DNA of 64,000 nt from Elephas maximus indicus (taxonomy: Eukaryota; Chordata; Mammalia; Proboscidea; Elephantidae), in NCBI RefSeq assembly GCF_024166365.1, contig NC_064822.1, positions 100,994,823 to 101,058,822 on the forward strand. Reading direction: 5' to 3'. A program made the translations under genes and the position numbers. Shown here one piece after another: positions 11,786-24,577 of this stretch. How positions within the stretch are numbered: position 1 is the first letter of the stretch; every line of letters begins with the position of its first letter. The notes below the pieces were generated by a model. It made no database searches. It was not told the origin of the DNA and saw only the letters and a program-made list of their open reading frames with translations.

Positions 11786-13780
11786 GAATCTGGAGACATT
11801 AAATAAAAAAAAATTCAACTTACAATAGTGACAAAATCTCTAAAATTCTTAGGAATAAATTTTAAAAGGAAGGTATAGTATTTCTATGAAACAGACTATA
11901 TAATCTTTCTGAAATGTATAAAATAAGATCTACATAATTTGAGAGACATTTCACGGGAGGGAGACCCAATATCAGAAAAATGCCTACTCTTCCCAAACAA
12001 ATAAGATTCATGTAATGCCATTCCAGCTGGAACCCCAATGACTTAAAATGCCTGGGCAAAATTGCATTAGCATTAAGGTGGAAGATTAAATATCCAGAAG
12101 TGACTGATGATTTTTTTTAAAAAAAGAACAGCTGAGAGGGGCTTTCTTTACAACGATTGAAACATAGTATAAAAGGATTGTAATCCAGACAGTACTAGCA
12201 CAGGACTTGACAATAGAAAGAATAGAACAGAAAGCGCAGAAATGGATCTAAATGTTTTGATAATTTAATTAAAAAAATAAATGTGACATTTAATGGGTAA
12301 AGTGTAGTTATTTAAGAAATGGTGCTGTCTGAATTATCCATCCAACTATAAAAAATGTTGTATTTCTACCTTACATACACACACAAATCTATTTCAGGTG
12401 CATTGAAGGCCTTAGCTATTATAAACAGAATAATAAACACATCAGATAAAATTTTAGGATGACATTTTTATTATGTGATACAAAGAGGAAATTTCTTTAT
12501 AAAGACTAGGAATATAAGAAAACCAAAACCTTAAAGAAAAGGAAGATGTGTTTGACTACATGAAAATGGAAAATAAATGGATGCAAAGATATCACAAAGA
12601 TTAAAAATAAACATGATGGACTTGGAAAAAAAATTGCAACACATGTAATAAACAGTGTTCCTTTGTCCCTATTGTACAATTGATAGGAAAAAGATAAACA
12701 ATCCTACTGAAAAATGGGCAAAGAATGTAAACAGGCATTTCATAGGAAAGGAAATGAAAATTGCTAATAAACATATGAAGGAAATAGTTTGGAAATTTAA
12801 AATAAAAACTGACCCCCCACTTTTTTTTTGGTCATCACTTGGCAAAACTTTGAAAGCTTCACAGCATTGAGTTCTGGTGAGGATACAGAAAAAGGGACAA
12901 ATGTGGGAGTATAGATTACTACTAATAGTTTAGAAAGTAATTTGGTAATGTCATGGATTGAGTTGTGTCTCTCAAAAATATGTATCAACTTGGTTAGGCC
13001 ATGATTCCCATTATTGTGTGATTGTCCTCCATTTTGTGATTTTCCTATATGTTATAAATCATAATCTCTGCATGTGACTAAAGAGGATTAGGATGGAATG
13101 TAACACCCTTGCTCAGCTCACATCCCTGATCCAGTGTAAAGGGAGTTTTCCTGGGGTGTGGACTGTACCATTTTTTATCTTACAGGGGATAAAAGGAAAA
13201 GGAAGCAAGCAGAGAGTTGGGGACATCATACCACCAAGAAAGCAGCGCTGGGAGCAGAGCATGTCCTTTGGACCTGAGGTTCCTGTGCTGAGAAGCTCCC
13301 AGACCAAGAGAAGACTGATGACAAGGACCTTCCTCCAGAGCCAACAGAGAGAGAAAGCCTTCCCCTGGCGCTCTGAATTCGGACTACTAGCCTACTGGAC
13401 TGTGAGAGAATAAACTTCTCTTTGTTAAAGCCATCCACTTGTGATATTTCTGTCACAGCAACACTAGATGACCGAGACAGGTAATTTTTATTAATATCAA
13501 ATAAACACAGATCTTTTGGTCCAACAATCTCACTTTGGGGATTTTACCCTAGAGAAAAAATGCATCACTTTACAAAGACCTTTGGTCAAGGATATTTATT
13601 GTAGCACTGTGTTTAGTGGTAAAAACTGTATAAAATCTGTCGATAGAGGAAAAATAGAATAAAATTATGGCATATGATACCAAAGAATGCTATGCAAGTA
13701 TGCAAGTATTCATAGAATGAGTTAAATCTATAGGTACTGGTTTAGAGGTATATTCAAGAGTTATTGTTAAGTAGGGGAAA
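11786..13780 (+). mobile_element. Old L1 (L1M type) ORF2 3' region, split by an LTR
   Basis: Sense-strand L1 ORF2 remnants: the AATTCTTAGGAATAAATTT motif at about 11845, the AATGGGCAAAGAATG motif near 12713 and the ATTGTAGCACTGTGTTTAGT motif near 13600. The LTR at 12949-13479 interrupts it. It is heavily diverged and has no intact frame. Confidence 0.7.
12949..13479 (+). mobile_element. Solo LTR of MaLR/ERVL type (copy A)
   Basis: A 531-base element starting TGTCATGGATTGAGTTGTGT and ending CTAGATGACCGAGACA, with a GAGAATAAACTTCTC polyadenylation region near 13404-13420. A perfect 5-base target duplication GGTAA is at 12944-12948 and 13480-13484, the size expected for ERVL/MaLR LTRs. No internal retroviral sequence flanks it. 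It is inserted in the old L1. Confidence 0.85.
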
Positions 13781-13784
13781 TAGT

Positions 13785-14005
13785 GCTTACAACAGGCTGT
13801 GTACTATTCTAAGTTGTTTTAATTAAGTCATTTAATCCTCATAACAAGTCTATGGAAAGTTTCTGTCTTTACTTCCATTTTACAAAGAAAAAAACAGGCA
13901 TAGAAATATTCAGTAACATGTCTGAGGTTGCAGTGTCAATAAATTTGAATCCAGAAAGTCTGGCTCTAGAATCCATGTGAGTAGCCACCAGGCCTGGCTA
14001 CAAGT
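13785..14005 (+). repeat. MIR element
   Basis: The core TCATTTAATCCTCATAACAA, then CCATTTTACAAAG, and the 3' part AATCCAGAAAGTCTGGCTC match the MIR consensus order. Confidence 0.75.
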
Positions 14006-14027
14006 CAAAGTACAGTGTATTAATAGC

Positions 14028-14242
14028 AGTTTGTTTTTGTTCTTAGGTGCCGTCCAGCCTATTTTCTACTCATAGAGAACCCATGTGACAGAGTAGACCT
14101 GTCCCCTAGGGTTTTCTAGGCTGTAATCTTTATGGAAGCAGATCGCCAGGTCTTTCTCCCACAGAGCTGCTAAGTGTGTTCAAATCACAGACCCTTTGGC
14201 TAGCTGCTGAGGACTTGACCATTGCTCCACCAGGGCTCCTTC
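14028..14242 (-). repeat. AfroSINE, antisense
   Basis: Antisense tail (GCCGTCCAGCCTATTTTCTAC), body (GGAAGCAGATCGCCAGGTC) and head (CTCCACCAGGGCTCCT). Diverged copy. Confidence 0.85.
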
Positions 14243-14555
14243 AGTATCAGTCTGTTATTCCAAAACCCAAACAGAGAAGGAAAATTAGCCTTACATCTAT
14301 GTATATCTGAATGAGCATAGAGAAAAAAGGTGGGTGGCATTATAAGACAGAAGATTAGTAACCATTTCATAATACATCTCTGTAATATTTGACTTGTTGC
14401 CAAGAGGAGCCTGTACTTTTTGAAATGTTTATAAAGAAAAATATTAACAAGTTAAATTTAAAAACTGAAGCTCATAAAGGGGGAGGAAAACAAACCTGGG
14501 AGCCTGATGTTGAATCCTGAGTCTAATTACTCCACATTAAAGAGGAAAAGTGACG

Positions 14556-15125
14556 TAAATTCTTTCATTCATACATTCAATGCATATTTATTGGACACCT
14601 ACCCTGTTTCAGGTGCTGGGGATAGAGCAGTGAATAAAAAAGACAAAGTCTCTGTTCTCATGGAGTTTACATTCTAGACAGGGAATATAAAGCAAAATAA
14701 AATAAAATAAATTTTATAAGCAAATAAAGCATTTGGAGACAAGGATTGAAGAGAAAAATAAAGCAAGATAAGGGATGTAGGGAGTGAGACATGGGTGGGG
14801 TGGGTAGGTGAATTGCTATTTTTTACAAAATGGTCAGAGATTGTCACATTGATAAGCTGGCATTCAAGAAGAAAACTGATGGCACAAGGGAACGAGCCAT
14901 GTGGATAACTATGGGAAGAGTGTGGCAGGCAGCGGGAATAGCAAGTGCAAGGGCCCTGAAGTCAGGGTTGCTAGATGTGTTCAGGAACAAAAGGGCCAGT
15001 TTGAGGTGAGGGTGGTGGGGAGATTCCATGGAGAGAAGGACTTTGGCCTTTTCTGTGACTGATATAGGAAGCCACTGGAGAATTTTGAACAGAAAATGGC
15101 ATGACTTAATAACCTATGACTCAGA
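14556..15125 (-). repeat. L2 LINE 3' end
   Basis: Antisense L2 tail: ATTTATTGGACACCTACC, CTCATGGAGTTTACATTCTAG, and further body near 14880-15090 (GCAAGTGCAAGGGCCCTGA). It parallels the first part of the long L2 at 3655. Confidence 0.75.
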
Positions 15126-15640
15126 GAAAAGTTATTTAGTTGGCCATTTCAAGTTTGAAGGTAGTACATTATTTGCCATTCACTTCTGCAGTGAGCATCT
15201 CCACAGGCCATTATTTGAAAAGAGGACGTGATCTGCGAGAGTTTCGGAGAAGTTTGACAGGGGAACTACGTGGGATTCCTGAGAACAGAGTTGGAAAATC
15301 CCAAACTAGGCCCCAGGCGAATCAACCCTGCAGACAGAATGTGTGTTGTGGTTCCACGTAGCTTCTTCTGTGGTTATCCCATTCAAAAAAAGAAACTTTG
15401 AAGGTGGATAAGGGCATTTTATTCTGGAAGGGATACTGTTTGGTTGATTTTGAGAGAGGGGAAGAAGGCCCTTGGGACTTCGTTAAGCTTTTCTCCACCC
15501 CACCCCACCCCACCCCCCCCCAATAAAACAGGATTTTGATTTTACAAGAAAGCTCAGAAAGAAAGGGGAAACGTGGTCATTTCAAATATAACCTATAGTA
15601 TTTATTATATGTTTTATAAATAAAATAGAAAATTTGTTGT
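15126..15640. other. Unclassified sequence with a (CCCCA)n tract
   Basis: No gene or family recognised. A C-rich microsatellite CACCCCACCCCACCCC lies at about 15495-15522. Confidence 0.35.
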
Positions 15641-16010
15641 CTTAGACTGAGTTCCCCAGAAGCAAATCTCGAGACAAGAATTTGAGTAAGTGATTTATTA
15701 GGAAGTGTTCCTAGGAAGAACCCACAAGGGGGTGAGGCAGAGGAGCTGGGAAGGGACAGGGACAAGCAAGGAAAGGTGTCAAGGAGAGTCCAAGGGAAAC
15801 CAGGAGAGCTCTGCAGGCAGGCGGGCACACCTCAGAGCCAGCCGCATCAGGGACAAGTTACTGTAGAATTGATACCTCGCACCTGGCAGTCGTGGGTTGA
15901 GTGTGATAGGAAGCGTGGAAACGCTAAATCCCCGGACACGTGGACAGATCACAGGCAGCGGGTTCCACTGTCTATCTCTAAGAGAAAAGCTCCAGGAACA
16001 GGGACAGCAT
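15641..16010. repeat. Possible old LTR or other interspersed repeat
   Basis: Starts TGTCTTAGACTGAGTTCCCC, then GATTTATTAGGAAGTGTTCC and a GC-rich middle, a pattern seen at the ends of mammalian LTRs in antisense. No clear right end or target duplication was found, so the class is uncertain. Confidence 0.3.
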
Positions 16011-17264
16011 TTGACTGCAAAAAGGGGTCTTTGTAAACTATGAAGGAAAAGTAGATCTTCCTTTCCTTCCTGCGGCTCCAAACCATCAAAACTCCACAGT
16101 CAAATAAACCTTTACCCCAAATGTAAACTTTGATGTTTGAAAATTAAAAGCAAGCTGCTTCCCCAGGCAGAAAAGGCTGCTTCTCACCTACTTAGAAGAT
16201 CCTTCCTTTCAAAAGGTAAGGACAGTACAGAATAATTACTCTGAAGGCCAGTTTTCCAATGACAAGCCATTCATACAACTTCCAACGTTTCTGTCCAGAG
16301 TGCCTGAGGAAAAAGTCACCAACTCATGGCCAGGGGCCTTTCCCCCTCCCAGACATGTTTTCTTTGGCCTGTAGAATGTTTTCAAAAGTGGGACTTGCAG
16401 TACTCTGTGTGCATATGAGATTTATTTTTACCACCAAGAATGTATCAAAAAATTGTTTTGTTTTCAGTGTGTCCATATAATGAATAAAAGGCCAAGAGTT
16501 CAAGACAGAAAATAGTAGCCTTTGCTAGGGGGACAGTAAGTGAGTCAACATAAAATATCACAACAGAGAAAGGAATTTCACTTCCTATGTATGGGTAGTC
16601 TTCATAACAAAAATAATAAGCCAAAGGCCTCACAGGCATGGCCAGTCTGGAGTTTGGGAGTTTACTTCTCCATTCTATTTTACATATAAATATATTACCA
16701 CTACAAGCTTGTTTATATAAATGAATATTAATATAACTTAACATATATAATATAAATGTAAGTATAAGTGGTATAAAAACACTAGCTGGTGGTTTTATAC
16801 CTTTTAGCTTCAGGGTTTCTTGACTGTGACTGTATATTTAGAATTAGGATTTTTCTACCAGATTCTACCAGGCACTACAGCCGAGTCATATTTTGCTGGG
16901 GAAAAAATTTCTAAAGTGTTAGAAAGTAGGTTGCATGGTCACATAATACAACTCCTATATTTGCTATATTTAAAGAACAAAAATAGTGTTTTCCTATAAA
17001 AACGACTTTAAAAAATTATTTTCAATAACTGGGATGAAAAATACTTAATATTTTTCCTCCTGAAATATTCTTTGCAAAACTGAACGGTGTTTTATATAAG
17101 CGACACGTTTTATACCTCAGTAAGCATGGGATAGATGTCACCATTACGAAATTAGGAAATACAACAAATAAATCTAGATTTCTGTTTTCTCTGGAAAATC
17201 TACAGATCTGGCAATGGGGGGCCCACATTTTAGTGCCTCAAGTGGTTGAAGCAGCACACACAAA
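16011..17264. other. Unclassified, AT-rich intergenic sequence
   Basis: No recognisable gene or repeat. The stretch near 16680-16780 is AT-rich with TATA runs. Confidence 0.35.
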
Positions 17265-17477
17265 CACACAAAAAACAAACCTGTTGCTGTAGAGTCAATT
17301 CTGACTCATAGGACCCCATAGGACAGAGTAGAACTGCCCCTTAGGGTTTCCGAGGGTGTAAATCTTTACGGAAGCAGACTGCTACATCTTTCTCCTGTGG
17401 AGGGGCTGGTGGGTTCAAACTGCCAATCTTTTGGTTAGTAGTGGAGCACTTTAACCACTGTGTCACCAGGGTTTCTG
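17265..17477 (-). repeat. AfroSINE, antisense
   Basis: Antisense tail (CTGTTGCTGTAGAGTCAATT), the GGACAGAGTAGAACTGCCCC core, the GGAAGCAGACTGCTACATC body and a head ending GTGTCACCAGGGTTTCTGG. Confidence 0.9.
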
Positions 17478-17944
17478 GAGTAGCACAGTGATGTCCTTTC
17501 AACAGGGTATAAGCATCCTGTGGTTCTTGCCAGCTCTCTCTCAAGGAGAGGTCTCCCCAGTTGCAGCTGGCTTCTGTAGGCATTTGAGTAATGCCTTTCC
17601 TACCATGCCCTCCTCATTTTCCCAAGCCTTTCGAAGTCCTGTTGATTTTGTTCTTTTCTCTTTTCAGTCTGTTTCCTCCTAGGGGTGTCTCTCTGAGCTT
17701 CTTGTCTACCTCCAAGGCCATGACTACAGTTTTTCAGTGTATGCAAAAGCATCCAGCCAAGGGGGCATGTGGGGGGCCAAAAGCTGTTCCATGCTGTTTG
17801 CCAAGTGCTGCACCTACTGAGCTGTGTCAGCCCATGGGAGGCAAATTTTTCTACTTTGCACAAGCTCCAAACAGCGATTGCTTAAACAATATGGCATTAT
17901 TAAAATAAACAGAACTGTTTGAGGTGTAATGCCTTGATTGGTCA
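17478..17944. other. Unclassified intergenic sequence
   Basis: Short open frames on both strands do not resemble known proteins, and no repeat family is recognised. Confidence 0.3.
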
Positions 17945-18500
17945 GTGTACTGGTTTTCAATTGCTTCACAACAAATTACCACAAATTTAGCAGCTTAAAA
18001 TGACACACACTTACTATCTTATAGTTTCTGTGGGTTAGGAGTCTGGGCATAATTTAACTGGGGCTCTGCTTAGGGTCTCAGAAGGCTGCAATCAAGGTGT
18101 TAGGTGAGCTGTGTTCTCATAGGGAGGCTTGCCTGGGGAAGAATCTGCTCCCAAGCTCACGTTGTTGGCAGAATTTGTTTCTTTGTGGTTGTAGGACTGA
18201 GGGTCCTTGCTGGCTGTCTGCTGGAGGCAGCCCTCGGTTCTTAGAGGCCACCCACAGTTTCATGCTGCATGGACTTCCTGGGCATGGCTGCTTATTCCAT
18301 TAAGCCAGTAAGAACAGTCTACTAGCAAGATGAAGTCTTATATAACACATGTGTGACATCATATCATCTTTGCCATATTCTGTTGGTTAGAAACAACAAG
18401 TAACAGGTCCTTCCTACATTCAAGGGAAGGGGATCATATGCACTCGTAAGTACCAGGAGGTATGAATCGTGGAGGGGCCATCTTAGAGTATATCAGGGGA
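17945..18500 (-). mobile_element. MLT1-like MaLR LTR
   Basis: Antisense landmarks: AACAAATTACCACAAATTTAGC at the left, GGGTCTCAGAAGGCTGCAATC, GTTGGTTAGAAACAAC, and GGGGCCATCTTAGAG at the right. This order is typical of MLT1-type LTRs read from the minus strand. Diverged solo LTR with no internal region seen. Confidence 0.65.
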
Positions 18501-18619
18501 GGAAGTTATGCAACCGCGACTTCATAGAAATTCAAAAAAAAGAAAAACAAAAATCCAACCAGCACTTAACCTAGAGCAGAGAAAGTATTCCATGCAAAAC
18601 TGTTAAAACAAAAGTAGAT

Positions 18620-19893
18620 TTAGATGTGATCCAGCAATCCTGCTCCTAGGAATACATCCTAGAGAAATAAGAGCTGTAGCACAATAGACATATACACACC
18701 CATGTTCATTGCAGCATTGTTCACAATAGCAAAAAGATGGAAACAACCTAGAAGTCCATTACCAGGTGAATGCATAAACAAACTATGGTGCATAAACACA
18801 ATGGAGTACTACACAACGATAAAGAACAATGATGAATCTGTGAAGCATCTCACAACATGAATGCATCTGGAGGGCAGTATGCTGAGTGAAATCAGTCAAT
18901 CACAAAAGGACAAATATTGTATGAAATCACTACTATAAAAACTCATGAAAAGGTTTACACAGAAAAAGAGACAATCTTTGATGCTTATGATGGAGGGAAG
19001 GGATGGGAAGAGAAAAACACTAAAAAGACAATAGATAAGTGGTAACTTTGGTAGAGCGTAAGACAGTACACAATACTGGGAAAGCCAGCACAACTTGTCC
19101 AAGGCAAGGTCACGGAAGCTGTATAACTCCCTGAGGGACTGAATTACTAGGCTGAGGACTATGGGAACCATGGTCTCAGGGAACATGTAGCTCAATTGGA
19201 CTAACATAGTTTCGGTGCTACTCACCATAATAGATGGTACTACTATGGTGAATAGCATCTGGGGGTCTTAAAATCTTGTCAGCAGCCATCTAAGATACTC
19301 CACGGGTCTCATACTATCTGGCACAAGTGAGAATGAACAAAACCAAAATGAAAAAACACAAGGGAAAGATTAGCCCAAAGGACTAATGGACCACAAGTAC
19401 TATAGCCTCCACCAGACCGAGTCCAGCACAACTAGATTGTTCCCAGCTACCACCACTGGCTGCTCTGACAGGGATCACAATAGAGGGTCTCGGAAAGAGC
19501 TAGAGAAAAATGTAGAACAAAATTATAACTCACGAAAAAATACCAGACTTACTGGCCTGACAGAGACTGGAGAAACTCTGAGAGTATAGTCCCTGGACAC
19601 TCTTTTAGCTTAGTAATGAAGTCAGTCCTAAGGTTCACCCTTCAGTCAAAGATTAGACAGGCCCATAATACAAAAGGATACCAAAGGTGCACCCCAGCCC
19701 AGGGCAAGGACTAGAAGTCAGGTGGGGACGAAAAAGCTGGTAACAGGGAGCTGAAGGTCAAGAAGGGAGAGAGTTGACATGCTGTGGGGTTGGCAAACAA
19801 TGTCACAAAACAATATGTGTACTACTTGTTTAATGAGAAGCTAGTTTGTTTTGTAACCCTTCATCTAAAGTACTATATAAAAAAAAGAGTTAA
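18620..19893 (+). mobile_element. 5'-truncated L1: ORF2 C-terminus plus 3' UTR
   Basis: The ORF2 end is recognised by GTTCATTGCAGCATTGTTCAC and ACAATGGAGTACTACACA. It is followed by the afrotherian-type 3' UTR (CTGAGGACTATGGGAACCA, GGAGAAACTCTGAGAGTAT, ACAATATGTGTACTACTTG) and the end at CATCTAAAGTACTATATAAA. This copy joins the coding end to the 3' UTR and so identifies the isolated UTR fragments elsewhere in the window as L1. Confidence 0.85.
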
Positions 19894-20020
19894 GTACTTA
19901 GAAAGTCATACTTAAGTTTGTTTGTTTTAACATGTACTTATCTAGAAATGTTTATCTGCAGATTATCCTTGTTTGGCAAGAAAACTGAAACTTTAATCTT
20001 TTTTGCTGAACTATGTATCA

Positions 20021-21544
20021 GTAGCTGACGTTCAAAGATTTCAAGGGTAGCATATGATCAGGAACTGAAGGTACTGAAGGAAGAAGTTCAAGCTGCGCTG
20101 AAGGCGTTGGTGAAAAACAAGTCTCCAGGAATTGACAGAATACCAACTGAGATGTTTCAACAAATTGACGCAGCATTAGAAGAGCTCACTCATCTATGCC
20201 AAGAAATATGGAAGACAGCTACCTGGCCAACTGACTGGAAGAGATCCATATTGCAACCAAATGCAGAAATTATCGAACTATATCATTAATATAACATGCA
20301 AACAAAATTTTGCTGAAGATCATTCAAAAGCTGCTGCAGCAGTATATCGACAGGGAACTGCCAGAAATTCAGGTCAGATTCAGAAGAGGATGTGGAACCA
20401 GGGATATCATTGCTGATGTCAGATGGATCCTGGCTAAAAGCAGAGAATACCAGAAGGATGTTCACCTCTATTTTATTGACTATGCAAAGGCATTTGACTG
20501 TGCAGATCATAACAATTATGGAAAACATTGCGAAGAATGGGAATTCCAGAACACTTAATTGTGCTCATGAGGAAACTTTACATAGATTAAGAGGCCGTTG
20601 TTCAGACAGAACAATGGGGTACTGAGTGGTTTAAGGTCAGGAAAGGTGTGCGTCAGGGTTGTATCATTTCATCATACCTATTCAATCTGTATGCTGAGCA
20701 AATAATCCGAGAAGCTGGACTCTATGAAGAACAATGGGGCATCAGATTTGGAGGGAGACTCGTTAACAATCTGTGTTATGCAGATGACACAACCTTGGTT
20801 GCTGAAAGTGAAGAGCACTTACTAATGAAGATCAAAGACCATAGCCTTCAATATGGATTACACCTCACCATAAAGAAAACAAAAATCCTCACAACTGGAC
20901 CAATAAACAACATCATGATAAACGGGGAAAAGATTGAAGTCGTCAAGGATTTCATTTTACTTAGATCCACAATCAACAACCATGGAAGCGGCAGTCAAGA
21001 AATCAAAAGGTGCATTGCATTGGGCAAATCTTTGGAAAGGACCTCTTTAAAGTGTTGAAAAGCAAAGATGTCACCTTGAAGACTAAGGTGCACCTGACCC
21101 AACCCGTGGTATTTTCAATTGCATCATATGCATATTAAACCTAGACAAGGGAGACTGAAGAACTGATGCCTTTGAATTGTGGTGTTGACGAAGAACACTG
21201 CATATACCACGGACTGCCAAAATAATGAACAAATCTGTCTTGGAAGAAGTACAACCAGAATATTCCTTAGAAGCAAGGATGGCGAGACTGTGTCTCACAT
21301 ACGTTGGACATGTTGTCAAGAGGGGTCAGTCCCTGGAGAAGGACATCATGCTTGGTAAAGTACAGAGTCAGCAGAAAAGCGGAAGATCCTCAATGAGATG
21401 GATTGACACAGTGGCTGCAACAATGGGCTCAAGCATAACAATGATTGTAAGGATGGTTCAGGACTGGGCAGTGTTTCGTTCTGTTGTGCATAGGGTCGCT
21501 ATGAGTCAGAACCAACTTGACGGCACCTAACAACAACAACAATA
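20021..21544 (+). mobile_element. 5'-truncated RTE LINE (reverse transcriptase half)
   Basis: Flanked by an 8-base duplication ATGTATCA (20013-20020 and 21545-21552). It carries the reverse-transcriptase region with YADD at 20777-20788 and a 136-codon open stretch (20648-21058), a C-terminal region and the 3' end TTGACGGCACCTAACAAC with a CAA-rich tail. TAGGGTCGCTATGAGTC (21491-21507) is identical to AfroSINE tails. Frameshifts interrupt it. Confidence 0.92.
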
Positions 21545-21552
21545 ATGTATCA

Positions 21553-22337
21553 TTCAAATCAGTGAAAGTCCCTGCTATGTCTTTGAACTCCTTTTTAAGG
21601 TCTAAAGATACTGTGCCACCAACAGCCTCTGCTAACAGTAAGACCCCAGCCAGGTAAGATTCTTGCCCTAGTTACGCCTTGGGATACTTGGTACTTTTCA
21701 TACCATGTGGTTTCATTATCTCAACTGGTTTGTTTCGGGCACTATTTTGCTGGCTTGGTATAGAAAGAACAGCTCACAGGGTTGAGCTACGCCAGAGACT
21801 TGCACTCAGGGGCTTGATTTGAACAATTTAGAGAGAAGTGGGTAGTTATCAGTAGTTACTAAAGCAGAAGGAATATCCCAAGAGAGAACATGAGTTGGAA
21901 TATAGGACACAAGCAAGCACCCATAGTCAACTCAAGATATGAGGAAGGAGATACCATAAGCAGAAGTTATGAAAATATAAAGACAAAGAGATGAGGAAGC
22001 CAAATGGTAACAGAGAAGTGAGAAGGCACCAAAGAAAAGCAGAGTTAGAGACAGAATCCAAATCATAATAATGATGGAACACTTAGGTATGGTTTCTGCT
22101 GAGTTTTAATTGCCTTAAACTCAATTCCAGACAAGGACTCGTCATCTATCATTCTTGTCTTGGATTCCAAAATCAATGATTCTCATCCCTATTGAGATAT
22201 GATTTTCAAAAAGTAAAAACATGACTGTCTTATAAATATATCAAATGCAAGTCAAATATTGTATTCAACTAATTAATTATTAAGATGGTAAAACTGGTTC
22301 ATAGAGCATTTCAAGGAACTAGGTATTTATAAGCATT
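21553..22337. other. Unclassified intergenic sequence
   Basis: No gene or recognisable repeat. Mostly AT-rich unique-looking DNA. Confidence 0.35.
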
Positions 22338-23610
22338 TAGAAAGGAATGATAGAGACTCCCAGTAGGATGGCTATTAGCAGAAAAATGGAAAATAACAAG
22401 TGTTGGCAAAGATGTGGATGAATTGGAACCCTTATCCATTGCTGATGCGATTGTAAAATGGTGCAGCCATTGTGGAAAACAATTTGGCAGTTCCTCAAAA
22501 AGTTAAACATAGAATTACCATATGATCCAGCAATGCCACTCCTAGATATATACCCAAAAAATTGAAAGCTGGGATTCAAACAGATACTTGTACATCCATG
22601 TTTATTGCAGCATTATTCACAATAGCCCCAAAGTGGAAGCAACCCAAGTGTCCACCAACAAATGAATAGATAAGGAAATGTGGTATATCCATACAATGGA
22701 GTATTATAATCAACCATAAAGAGAAATAAAGTTCTGATACATGGTACGACATGGATGAACCTTGAAAACATTATGCTAAGTAAAATAAGGCAGACACGAA
22801 AGGACAGATTTTGTATGTTCCAACTTATATGAAATGTCAAAAACAGGCAAATGTATAGAGATCAAAGTTTATTAGTAGTTACCAGTTGTCTTAGTTATCT
22901 AGTGCTGCTGTAACAGAAATCCACAAATGGATGGCTTTAACAAAGAGAAGTTTATTTTCTCACAATTAAGGAGGCTAAAAGTCCAAATTCAGGGTGTCAG
23001 CTCCAGGTGAATGCTTTCTCTCTCTGTCGGCTCTGGAGCAAGGTCCTTGTCCTCAATCTCCCCTGGTTGAGGAGCTTCTCAGGCACAGGGACCCTGTGTC
23101 CAAAGGACGTGCTCTGCTCCGGGTGCTGCATTCTTGGTGGTATGAGGTCCCCAGCTCTCTGCTTGCTTCCCTTTTCTTTTATCTCTCGAGAGATGAAAGG
23201 TGGTGCAGGCCACACCCCAGGAAAACTCCCTTTACATTGGATCAGGGAGGTCACCTAAGCAAGGGTGGTGTTACAATCCCACCATAATCCTCTTAACATA
23301 AAATTACAATCACAAAATGGAGGACATCCACACAATACTGGGAATCATGGCCTAACCAAGTTGATACATACATTTTGGGGGGGACATAATTCAATCCATG
23401 ACACCAGTGGTGGGTGGGCGGGGGGAAGGGGAGTTATTGCTTAAGGTGCACTGAGTTTCTGTTAATACTGAGGAAAAAAAGTTGGAAACAGATAATGGTG
23501 ATGGTTATACAACATTGTGAATATAATTTATGCCACTGAATTTTACATGGAAAAGTGGTTGATTTGGCAAATATTTTGTTACATATATTTTACTACAACT
23601 GAAAAAAAAA
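22338..23610 (+). mobile_element. Old L1 3' end, split by an LTR
   Basis: ORF2 C-terminal landmarks (GGTGCAGCCATTGTGGAAAA, TATGATCCAGCAATGCCACT, ACAATGGAGTATTATAATC) lead into the 3' UTR, which resumes after the LTR with AGTTATTGCTTAAGGTGCAC and ends near ATATTTTACTACAACTG. L1M-type copy. Confidence 0.8.
22887..23403 (-). mobile_element. Solo LTR of MaLR/ERVL type (copy B, same family as 12949-13479)
   Basis: 517 bases beginning TGTCTTAGTTATCTAGTGCT and ending ATTCAATCCATGACA, the reverse complement of the family at 12949. A perfect 5-base duplication CCAGT is at 22882-22886 and 23404-23408. It interrupts an old L1. No retroviral coding sequence is attached. Confidence 0.87.
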
Positions 23611-23884
23611 CAGGAATGATAGGATAAAATTGCTAAGTTAGATACAAAACTTTTGAGGTTATTTTTTCTACAGGTCAGAAGTCATTGGCATCTCTACCAG
23701 ACAAAAATCTATAAGTTAACATATAACATGTAACAACACAAAATCTGGACCTTTAATCATAGTAAACAACACATCAAAAAAAAGTACATTCCTCTAGGCA
23801 ATTAAAAAATCCCTGGGTGGCACTGTTAAATGCTCCAGTACAATATTAAGTCCTTTCTTACTTTTATTATGCCACGAGAGATGA
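23611..23884. other. Unclassified sequence
   Basis: No family recognised. CCCTGGGTGGCACTGTTAAA at 23812-23831 resembles a short AfroSINE head but lacks the rest. Confidence 0.3.
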
Positions 23885-24577
23885 TGATTTAATTGGCTCC
23901 AGATGGCACCCTGGAATAATTAATAAAATTTTTTAAGCTTATGAGCAGCCACCTAAGGTGCTCCACTGGCTTCTCTCCCTCTGGAGCAAGGAAGAATGAA
24001 GAAAACCAAAGACACAGGGAAAAGATTAGTCCAAAGGACTGATGGATCACAACTACCACAGCCTCTACGACACTGAGTCCAGCACAACTAGATGGTGCCC
24101 AGCTACCCCCACCAACTGCTCTGACAGGGATCACAATAGAGGGTCTCGGATAGAGCTGGAGAAAAATGTAGAACAAAATTCTAACTCGCAAAAAGACCAG
24201 ACTTACTAGTCTGACAGAGACTGGAGAAACCCTGACAGTATGGCGTCTGGACACCCTTTTAACTCAGTACTGAAGTCACTCCTGAGGTTCACCATTCAAC
24301 CAAAGATTAGGCCCATAAAACAAGGAATAATACATGTAGCTCAACCATGTACACGAGACTAAATGGGCACATCAGCCCAGGGACAAGGATGAGAAGGCAG
24401 GAGGGGACAGGAAAGCTGGATGAATGGAAATGGGGTACCCAAGGTGGAGAAGGGGAGAGCGTTGACACGTCAAGGGGTTGGCAACCAATGTCACAAAACA
24501 ATATGTGTATTGTTTAATGAGAAACTAATTTGCTCTGTAAACCTTCATCTAAAGCACAATTAAAATTTTTTTTTTAA
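23885..24577 (+). mobile_element. L1 3' UTR fragment
   Basis: Matches the 3' UTR at 19270-19890: GGAGAAAAATGTAGAACAAA, GAGAAACCCTGACAGTATGG, ACAATATGTGTATTG and a terminal AAGCACAATTAAAA. The ORF2 end is absent (5'-truncated copy). Confidence 0.8.

Noticed and set aside
20648..21058. 136-residue frame with a YADD motif as a possible active reverse transcriptase
   Set aside because: It is part of a 5'-truncated RTE with frameshifts on both sides and no endonuclease domain.
22994..23287. Overlapping open frames on both strands near 23.0-23.3 kb
   Set aside because: They lie wholly within a solo LTR and have no retroviral protein similarity that I can see.
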